This document shows, piece after piece, positions 55,320 through 64,000 of a stretch of DNA of 64,000 nt (the first letter of the stretch is position 1; the number at the start of each line of letters is the position of its first letter). A model generated the notes under the pieces. It searched no databases. It was not told where the DNA came from and was given only the letters and a program-made list of their open reading frames with translations. Source of the stretch: Ramularia collo-cygni (lineage: Eukaryota; Ascomycota; Dothideomycetes; Mycosphaerellales; Mycosphaerellaceae); contig NW_019716283.1 in assembly GCF_900074925.1 (NCBI RefSeq), positions 26,529 to 90,528 on the forward strand, in the 5' to 3' direction. The position numbers and the translations under genes were made by a program.

Positions 55320-56160
55320 TGGAGAGCACAGGGCTTGACCTGTGATGCTTCGCAGAAGGCTTGCTTGTCGCTGTTGGTATTTTATTTGATGAAGTCGTGC
55401 ACTGCGCATCNGGTGGAGCGCTTGGGACTGGTGAGCTTGCAAGGCCGAGCCCGCGATGCTTCGCAGTGAGTCTGGATTGTTGATGTGGTCATTGGCGAAG
55501 GGACAGGCGGTCAGGCTCTGTCATGATGGCATTGAAGGTGGATTGGTATGGACGCGCCGGAGTCTGAGCTCGCGACACTTCACAATTGAATCTTTCTTGT
55601 CGGTGGTGTTGATTCGAAATCGAAGCGGAGATTTCTGCACCGCGTATCTAGTGGCATTGTGGTAGGATCCGGCTTGCATGACGCGGGTGGGATCCTGCGG
55701 TCGACGCTGGCGATGGCGGAATGTGGTACTCTGGTCTGAATGCAGCGAAGGAAGTATCGCGCGCGGAGTATTGAAGNCTTACATGTCAAGATCTTGTGGA
55801 GAAGTGAAGCATTGGAGTCGGTCTCGCAGTGCTCGGCATCAGGTTGATTGGATTTGATGTGTAACCGGGTTGTAGGTCCCTCAGTTGAGAGCGGACGCTT
55901 GATGGCATTTGTTTAGACTTCGGTCTGAACGCAGCGGAGGCGGTCTTGCTGTGCATCAGTGAAGTCTGCTTGTCGAGGTGCAGTGGTGGTTGGCTTGTGC
56001 AGCAATCCCTGCTTGTCGATGCTCGCGGTGGCGGAAATTGTCGTCAATGCTTCTCAGTCAAGAGCGGAATTGAGTGGGGTTTGGGTAGAACTCGGTCTGA
56101 TTGAAGCGGAGGCGGCCTCGAGCTGCATCGCAGTGAAGTCTGTTTGTCGATATTTTTTGT
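55320..56160. repeat. degenerate tandem repeat block
   Basis: Related segments recur at irregular spacing. One core reads gcttcgcag then a tgcttgtcg-type end, near 55345, 55460, 55580, 55948 and 56127. A companion core reads cggtctga then a gcagcggaggcgg-type end, near 55734, 55921 and 56093. The last two repeats are about 172 bp apart, the earlier ones about 115-190 bp. No continuous coding frame spans them. Confidence 0.5.
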
Positions 56161-57120
56161 GAAGTTTTGGGTGTTTGAGAAAATGAAGCTGCAGTCGACC
56201 TACATTTCATCACCAGCGATGATTCTGTGTGGCGTGCATCACTCCATTGCCATTAGATATGTTATGGAAGAAGCGCCAGCGCAGTGAGGAGAGAGGGGGG
56301 GGGGTTGGTTTTTGGTTTAGCCTGGTGCGAAAGCAGGTGCAGAGAGAAGAGTTGCCAAAGCTCGAAGCTGAGGTGAGGCAGCCGAATTTAGAGTTCGACA
56401 GCGTGCCGAATACTGCGCAGCATCAGTATCAAAGATACAGCGAGCGCTTCGATTGCCATCACTGGCATGCGAATTGTCATGAGCATAAGAAATCCTACGT
56501 TTGGTTGGGGATATGCAGCGAGGCTTACGACTGCCCCCCCTCAGACACTTTACCCTGCAATCGCTTCGCAGAGGAGCGAGCTGTACGTTCCATCGCTGCT
56601 CGGCTCAGATCACCGCCCACGCTGGCTAATGCCCACCCTCAACCTACTCAAGCAGCCCTCAATTGAATACGCCAGTGGAATTGTGAGCAAATCAGCACAA
56701 TGAAATGGCATGCTTACTAGTAGAGATCCATGACCTAGCAAGGTTAACGTCTCTGGCCATGGGGACTTCGATCAGTGGACAGAAGTCCTCTAAAACGGTC
56801 CAAAGATGAAAGCCCGGAGACGGTTGATGTGCTCCCTCTGGCAGTCGTTTCGATGACCTACAATTGCCTGTTCCCCGAGGAAAGAGATGTACCAAACTGC
56901 TACGGCTGTATTTACAGCATTCGACGTGGACGGCCTCTGTCGCTCGAGAAACCTGACAGTGTCGAACTTCAGGAACTGGAATGTGGGAGAACAGCAATGA
57001 CTTTAGTTCCGTGGAATGTCATGAGATGCCCGACTGCCTTTCTACAATTGTTCATTGAGCTGCGTACTGTCGAATTGAACACCGTGTGAGTGGAGTTCCC
57101 CTTCCCGAAAACGAGCAAGA
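56161..57120. other. intergenic
   Basis: Contains a g-run near 56292 and a 104-codon frame (56775-57089) opposed by a 101-codon frame; neither is recognised. Includes the 3' flank of the ABC transporter. Confidence 0.35.
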
Positions 57121-60100
57121 TCATGCCTGATCCAGACTCTGCGCTAAACACATGGCATAATAACGCCCTCTCAGCGCCTGCAATTCTTCGTGCGTACCAG
57201 ACTCCACAATCTTGCCTTCTGCAACGACAAAGATCACACTCGCATGGCGAATGGTACTAAGCCGATGTGCCACCGCGATGGTAGTTCGGCTGGAGGCTGC
57301 CGCGTCGAGCGCCTTTTGAACGATTCGCTCGCTTTGTGTGTCCAGTGCACTTGTTGCCTCGTCTAACAGAAGCAGATTCGGCTTACGAATGAGAGCTCTG
57401 GCTACTGCCAATCGTTGCTTCTGGCCGCCACTGAAAGCCGAGCCCTTGGAACCGCACTCTGTATCTAGTCCCTCGGGAAGTGAAGTAACGAAATCGAATG
57501 CGTTGGCTTGCCGACATGCATCCAGTACTTCTTCGTCTGTAGGCTCGTGTTGAAGGCCAAGACAGATATTCATCCGGACTGATCCTTTGTATAGAGGAGG
57601 TTCTTGTTGTACCATTGAGATGTGTCTGCGGTACAGTCGGGGTGACATGTTGGCAATGTTCTCCTCATCAAGCATGATGCAGCCGGAGATCGGGTCGTAG
57701 AAGCGTTCAAGCAGTGCCACGAGCGTGCTCTTGCCTGGAGTACTGTCAGACCATTTGCAACGATGGGGTTGGAATTGAGCTTACCACAGCCTGAAGGACC
57801 GACAAAGGCANAATAAGTTCCCGGCTCAATCTGTGACAATCACCATCAGTGAGTGTTTTACCTCAAATCTAACCTCAACTAACCTTGATGCTGATGCCTC
57901 GTAAAACTCGCGAAGCGTTCCGCTGGAGATACCTGAAATGAACATCCGCCAGTTCGAGCGGACAGTCGTCGTCAGGAGGACCCTTTCGCATGTTCTCTGT
58001 GGTTTCTGCGATCTTAGGCTGTACCGTTCTGAGCCAGAGGATGTAGTTGGCAGCTCCGGCGGCCTTTGTTATCGATGTCGAGTACCCGAAGAATTGACCT
58101 GCTGCTTGGAAGCCGAANACGACTGCGATGAACACCACGAAGAATTGAGTCGTTGAGTACTCGCCGCTTGCCAAGAGTCTTGATCCTGGAAGAGGCCATC
58201 AACATGTATTTCTCCAACCAACAGAAGTGGAAAGTAACTTACCATACCAGAACCCCAGCGCAAGCACCAGGAAGTCGACAGATTGCGACAAGGCATAGGG
58301 TACCATGGTGAAGAGGAAGCCTCGTGTTGCTGAACGCACGATGAGGTCCATCGATTTGGAGTACTCCTCCAATATCTCTGACTCCAGAGTGAGTGAAGCG
58401 ACAGTTCGAATGGACGTCACAGCCTCAGTGGCAAGACTTGCGCTCTCTGCAAAACGCTCTCCGGCCTGAGCCTCCAGCTTCTGATCCATTCGAATCCTGA
58501 CATATCCAGATCCAATCAGAAATGGTCCACCACCGAACACCACGACAAGGCCGAGTTTCCATCCTGCAAGAATGTTAATTCTGCATCGACCCCAAAGTAT
58601 GAAGACTTACCAAATGCAATGCCGACGATGGAGGAAGCACAAATGTTGACCAGCACAATGAAAATGAGTAGAATGTTGGCGGAGATGAGCTCCTGGAGAG
58701 AGCTCGGGACAGAAGAGAGCTTAGAAGTGATGTTTCCGGAAGAATCTGCTCGCAGTCAGTACAAGATACGTCAAGGGAGGGTGGTCACCAGGCTCACTTT
58801 CAGGACGATCAAAAAAGTCTTGATCGAATGATAGGAATCGTTCAACCAATTCTTTCCGATAGCGATGCGTCACAGTCTGTCCGATCACATTGCAAGTCCA
58901 ACCAATAAAAGCATATGCCGTGAAGCTCGTGATAGCAAGGACGAAGAACATGAGCGCAAAGAAGTTGACTCGATCCTGCGCTTGCTGTCGATCTTCGATG
59001 GTGAAAACATTGATGAGATGGGAAAACAAGATCGCCTGTGCAGGATAGTATCCTCCAGCGACCAGGCATGCGATGATAGATATGAGATAACACCTTGAAA
59101 AAGAGTCAGTAGTTGGAGTAGTCTTTCGCATAGCCTTACATACCACCATAGTTCGCGATAGTTCTCCATGAACAGCAAATAGCAACATCGAACTAAGCCG
59201 TAGTTAAGCGTCCCTGCAGTGAGCTTCTCAACGGCAGCCACAGGGTCTGCTTCGGTCTTCGTCCTTTCTAGTGACGTTGTGGGCTCCAGGTTGGGAGTCT
59301 CATCATCGTCCTCCACGGCAGGATCCGGGTCGCCTGACTTTGAGCCAAGATCCTGACTTTGGACCATGGCGGCGTACAGACCGCCTCTCTCAATCAGCTC
59401 TTCATGAGTTCCCTGCTCGACCACCTTTCCCTCGGCCATAACGGCGATGTTTTCTGCTGCCTTGACGGTAGCTAACTTGTGGGCGATTATAAGAGTAGTC
59501 TTGTCTGCCGAGACGCGATCCAAGGCATCTTGAACAGCCCTCTCTGCTGTGGGGTCAAGTGCTGATGTCGCTTCGTCGAGAAGTAGAACTTTCGGGTTGG
59601 AGATGATGGACCGCGCAATGGCAACCCGTTGCCGTTGGCCACCACTCAACATCGATGCTCTCTCTCCAACTTGGGTATCGTATGCCTACAGATAGTGGTT
59701 CAGCTGCCAAAAGATCTCCGTTCTCATGAGAGTCGACTTACCTCTGGTAGGTTCATGATGAAGTCATGTGCGTTGCTACTTTCGTTAGCATGCATTCGTT
59801 ACCTTACTCATCGTATGTCGTATACCTCTGTTTGCAGGCTTCCTCCACCAGTTGCCTCTGTTTCTCAATGGGCGCCTGTTTTTGGTCTCCTACAAGCCCT
59901 TTTGCAACATTCTCATAAATCGTACCCCGGTAGAGGACAGGTTCCTTTAATACTTGTCAGCTTATCGGTCTACTAGTGCCAAGTCAACTTCTATGGTCAT
60001 ACCTGCTGCACTAGCCTGACTGTGCTGCGCAGCCACTTGACGTTGTAATCCTCAATGGGGCAATCATCTAGGGTGATGTCCCCTCCGCTAGGCTGATACC

Positions 60101-61784
60101 ATCTCTCCAACAATCCGATCAACGTGGACTTTCCGCAGCCTGAGGGTCCAACCAGCGCCGTGGTCTTCCCTGCTGGCAGAGAGATGTCAAGTCCTCTGAG
60201 GACTGGAGCAGACGGCCTGGAAGGATAAGCGAAAGTGAGATTGCGGATCTCAATTTGTCCAGCGACAGAAGCCGGTTGTTTCCCATCAGCTGATAGAGGA
60301 TCAAGAAGGCTTTGTTTGTCGATGGAGGCCAAAAGCTCCGATGCAGCCGATGACGCGTTGGTGATGGCCAGTTGCTGAGGTGCTATCTGGGAGATTGACG
60401 TGGTCGCGATGGAGACAGATAGAACAACGCTGAGGATAACATCAGCCATAACTCCCGGGTGCAACATCCGACACTTACGTGAAAACGGTACCAACTTTGA
60501 GGATTTCGTCGCTTGCAAACATGCGATAGCCTTGCCAAAAGGCTTGGAGGTGTTAGCAAAGTGTCCAAGGCGAAGCCACTGTTTCAACGAACCAAGAGCA
60601 GTCGTGGACAAAACANGGAAGTTCTAAGCCAATAGTCAGCACTCGGTTCCAAAAATGGTTCTCCATACGCTCTCACTTCAACTCCAAACAACACAACATA
60701 GATAGGAGACTTTTTGTTGCCCTCTGTATGAGCTTGCGCGAGGAAGGCGTCGTAACTCTGCAGAATCTTCCCCTCCCCACCAAAGGCCTTGACAGTTCTG
60801 ATTGAACTTAGGGCGTCTTGGGCCAGCACTGCCGCCGCTGAATAAATCCTAATTACTCGAGCTTCGATAACCGCATCGGCTGATACACAGAGGCCAACGA
60901 CCAGGACTAATGCAGGTATGACGCTCATCGTAATCAACGCTAGTTTCCACTGGACCGCGAGAGCGACTATGAAAGCAGAGAAGAAAAGCGAGATTGCTTG
61001 CACAAGAAGAGCAAGCTTTTCGGATATGCCCTGGGTGATTCGTGATCCATTGGTGGTGACCTGCGTGGCGACTTTACAATCCTCGTGTGTGAGTTGAACG
61101 TCCAGGAGACTACTGAAATTGCCAGGATGATACCACTAACCTGAGCCATTGGCTTGATTGTCGAAATGCCAGACCTCTTGTCTCAACGTAGACTCCAGAA
61201 AAGCCAGACGAAGGGCACGTGTCGTTCGAGTGGCGGCGATGTTTATCAACACCTAACATGGTCAGCAAATACAACCTCATGATGTGAGAGGGTTGCCTTG
61301 CATTGGATGTATAGGCCAGTGCCAGTCGCCCGATGAACAGATACACAAAGTATAGAGTGAAGTGATCGACACGATCTCTGAACTCATCGGCTGAGACTCG
61401 ATTTGTTGCAAAATTGTTGAAGTCTGTCGTGAATTGGCCGAAGACGAGCGTCTAAAATACATTTGGCGAAGTCAGCGAACCGAGTGACCATGATGGAGTC
61501 GATCAACAAACCATCAGAGGTAATGCCGCACCAGACGCCACAGAACAGAGCAACGCCACTGTATATAGACAGCGATCAAGTCGATCTGAAAAGGTGAAGA
61601 TACGAGCATAGTCGCGAAGGCTTCCTTTGACCTCTTCGCTTTCGACGTTCTCCTTGGTTGCTGCTTTGCTGCTGTCGTCGCTCTCGGCGGATTTTGGGGT
61701 GGTGGTCGAGTCGACAACACCGGTAATGTTTGTTGTTTGACCGAGAGCCTCCAAGGCCGCCTTCTCTTGAATTTCGTCTTTCAT
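57121..61784 (-). CDS. full-length ABCB (MDR-type) multidrug transporter
   Basis: Sixteen exons, 1287 aa; coding length is divisible by three and all 15 junction phases agree. Introns on the plus strand start at 57735, 57831, 58186, 58564, 58746, 59094, 59686, 59779, 59945, 60430, 60543, 60624, 61072, 61253 and 61452. Order is TMD1, NBD1, TMD2, NBD2. Each NBD has a Walker A (GPSGCGKST), a signature (LSGGQRQR, FSGGQKQR) and a Walker B (LLLDEATSALD). An acidic linker (DPAVEDDDETPNLEP) joins the halves, as in P-glycoprotein-like exporters. Intron 2 (61253-61301) is GC-AG. Both catalytic cassettes look intact. Substrate is unknown. The start codon lies only about 190 bp from the RIP-like block. 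Confidence 0.93.
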
Positions 61785-61974
61785 GTTGTCTCCATCGAGG
61801 GAATTTCAAGTTGAGGTCATCAGCTGCATGTGGGTGCAGGCTGCTGTTTGTTCATATATATGACTGTCATCAGTCAAGCTGGAGGATCGGCGAAGTGTCA
61901 CCCGTGTGGAGGATCGACGGTGCAACGCAACGCACTTTTTAGTTACACTACGGTGCGCTTTTAGCGACAACTCT
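61785..61974. promoter_or_regulatory. promoter region of the ABC transporter
   Basis: Normal-composition DNA of about 190 bp between the start codon and the AT-rich block, leaving little room for an upstream promoter unless it extends into degraded repeat. No element identified. Confidence 0.4.
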
Positions 61975-64000
61975 GCAATAATCTTTTTTTAGTAGAACTA
62001 AGGTATACTACTTACGCTACCTCGGAATATAACCGTTCCGAGAGGTTAGCGGTGATTTTTAGTTATTATACGGGCGCTTCCGATATAGCCTCTTTATCTA
62101 ATATATAAATATAGTCCTAATCGATAGATTAATCGTAGAAGTAAAGTTGTCTAAAGCCTATATCTATAACTATATATTAGGCACTCCCTTTATATAGTAG
62201 ATAGATCGAGAAATAGATATACGCCCGTATAATACGTTTACGACTATTAAAGTAGTACTATATAGATATCTATTAAAGAAACGAACGAAACTACTAAAAA
62301 TAACTCCTCTCTAAACTTACGAAGTACCTACTATCTTTATTCTTATCGCAACCTTTTAGATTAACGACGCTTCGACCGATTACGCGTATAATTTGCGGGT
62401 AGTTTACTTATATTCTTAGATAATTACGAAACCTTCGAGATCGTCCGCTTATAGCTTAAACCTCCTAAGGTAGGATATTATTACTCTACTTCCTTAGTTC
62501 CTAGCTCTCCCTTAATTTCTAGCTCTCCCTTAATTTATAATTAAGTAAGTAGCTATCTTTACGATTATATAGGCTAGAAATATATAAATATCTTACTAAA
62601 CGAAGGTAGCGACTCGTCGTTACTATTATTAGTAGCGTTATACTCTATAGTAGTATTAACCTACTCTTTACTCTCCTATCGAATTTAGTATTAGACTTTA
62701 TCTACTAACGTTTATATANAAAGATAATATATATACTTCTAAGGTCGGCTCTACTTTAACTACTAGCTTTAACTTTACCTTAACTTCTTACTTTATCTTC
62801 TTCTTCTTCTTCTAAGAGCCCTTACTCTTTAGAGTAGTAGTAGCCTTAGTAAGATTTGTATTAACCTTAGCCTCGTATAATAGGTTATCCGTAGGCTACG
62901 ATATAGAACGTCTCTTAAAGATAAGGAACACCTTATATTACTTTCGAGATAGCTAGCCCTTTATATTAATATCGTTTAGGAAGATACGACTTAGCTTCCT
63001 ATCTTTAAAGTCTGCATTTAGAGGTTAAATAGGCCTATCTCGGTTATTATACGACTATATAATATATATATAGGTGTTATCCGGATATTCTATCTCCTTA
63101 GTAATATACGGTTTATTACCGAAGCTACGAATAGCAGCTACTATATCCTTAATATTATAATCCGGTACCGCGATATCCTTAGGCGTTCCTATATCCTATT
63201 AGCGATTAATTATATAGCGGTATAGACAAATGTAATAATAGTATATAATATATATAGTATACTTAAAGAACCCTTTACCTTTCTTTAACCTACTCTACTT
63301 TAGTATCTTATCTAGATTATCTAGGGTAATATAGTATCTCGTAATAACAATCGTAATAATAAACCTAACTTATACGGTTACTATTATAGAGATAGCCTTT
63401 ATAATACTATTCTTCGACCGTTAGCTAGGGGGTAGATTACCTATATAGTACTTATACTTCGGTAGATTTATTACCGCTTCCTTTTCGATCTTAATCTATC
63501 GTATATAGGTTACCTTTATACTAGTAAGCTACGCTTTATCTAGGAGGCTCCTACTAATATATCCGTTAAGAACCTCGTCGTCTAATATCTCGCTTTTATT
63601 AGAGTTAATAATAATTAGTATAGTGCTTAAGGATAGCGTATTTATCCGTAGCGGTATTAGTGTCGCCCGTATAATCGGTTTATTCGAAGGTACCGGCGGT
63701 ATTAGGTTATAATCGCCGTAGAAGTAATATTTCTTATTATCTAGTATACACTTTATATAGTCGAATTAGGGCTAAGTAGGGTATATACGCTTCTATACTT
63801 TCTTTGCTTACTTCTTAAAACTTATCGGTATAAAGCGGACTCGTAGATATAGTATCGTATATATTCGTATAAAGAAAGGAATATTATCTATAGAAAGGGG
63901 GTTAAAGGAGGATTTTAGTAAAGGGGCAACCCTTTATCGCTTTATAGGTATAACTACGTAAAGACGGGGGATAGAGCGTACGCTACTTAATAAGTATTAT
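61975..64000. mobile_element. RIP-degraded repeat or transposon relic
   Basis: Composition changes sharply at about 61975. TA is very frequent, and CA and TG are almost absent while CG persists, which is the footprint of repeat-induced point mutation (C to T on both strands, CpA favoured). All frames carry dense stops. A short direct repeat of tagctctcccttaattt lies at about 62501-62536. A K-rich tract (ttcttcttcttctt) near 62800 may be the relic of a basic protein segment. No element family can be recognised. It extends beyond the window. Confidence 0.75.

Noticed and set aside
1..64000. A secondary-metabolite gene cluster
   Set aside because: No polyketide synthase, peptide synthetase, terpene cyclase or pathway regulator is present; the transporter and decarboxylase alone do not make a cluster.
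1..64000. CRISPR arrays or prokaryotic operons
   Set aside because: Introns, RIP signature and gene content are eukaryotic; no spaced palindromic repeat array was seen.
1..64000. Scattered single n bases as biological signal
   Set aside because: They occur in coding and non-coding DNA without pattern and are best read as ambiguous base calls.

Overview
The window is nuclear DNA of a filamentous ascomycete, most likely a dothideomycete (Pezizomycotina). The evidence is a set of compact genes with many short GT-AG introns (mostly 46-60 nt, clustering at 49-53 nt, with CTRAY branch sites), fungal versions of KU70, NOC3, NIP7, ferrochelatase and a WSC sensor, and a terminal AT-rich block that looks mutated by RIP (repeat-induced point mutation). 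Single ambiguous bases (n) are scattered through the window, so it is a draft or consensus assembly. Genus and species cannot be read from the sequence.

Layout. 1-3.4 kb: no protein gene recognised, but two tRNA-Ser(GCT) genes on the minus strand. Each is interrupted by a 51-52 nt insertion with GT...AG ends and a CTAAY branch-like site, in different arms of the tRNA. 3.4-11.7 kb: a mitochondrially targeted short-chain dehydrogenase, an RNA 3'-phosphate cyclase, a long disordered R/E/P-rich protein and an L-asparaginase. 13.2-18.1 kb: a four-helix membrane protein, an F-box protein and a disordered protein. 18.9-25 kb: a four-exon Sec61 beta gene, a xylose-reductase-type aldo-keto reductase and the head-to-head ribosome-biogenesis pair NIP7/NOC3. 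25.6-31.5 kb: an OPT-family transporter, an MIT/Atg38-like protein and KU70. 32.5-45.2 kb: an FWD-1/Cdc4-type F-box WD40 protein, ferrochelatase, a 2EXR/F-box-like protein, an aromatic amino acid decarboxylase, a cytoplasmic SDR, an AlaX-type editing protein and a Cnn_1N-like coiled-coil protein.

45.2-57.1 kb is gene-poor. It holds one decayed-looking gene, a WSC-domain membrane sensor and a patch of degenerate tandem repeats. A complete 16-exon ABCB-type transporter fills 57.1-61.8 kb. Beyond about 61.97 kb the sequence changes abruptly to very TA-rich, CA/TG-depleted DNA with no open frame, which I read as a RIP-degraded repeat running off the window.

Most of the genes are housekeeping functions (translation, ribosome assembly, secretion, haem, DNA repair, cell wall integrity). 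They do not form an obvious pathway cluster. The clearest functional neighbours are NIP7 and NOC3, both 60S assembly factors, which share a 187 bp promoter region. The strongest candidate for something undescribed is the pair of tRNA-Ser genes carrying spliceosomal-looking introns at non-canonical positions.
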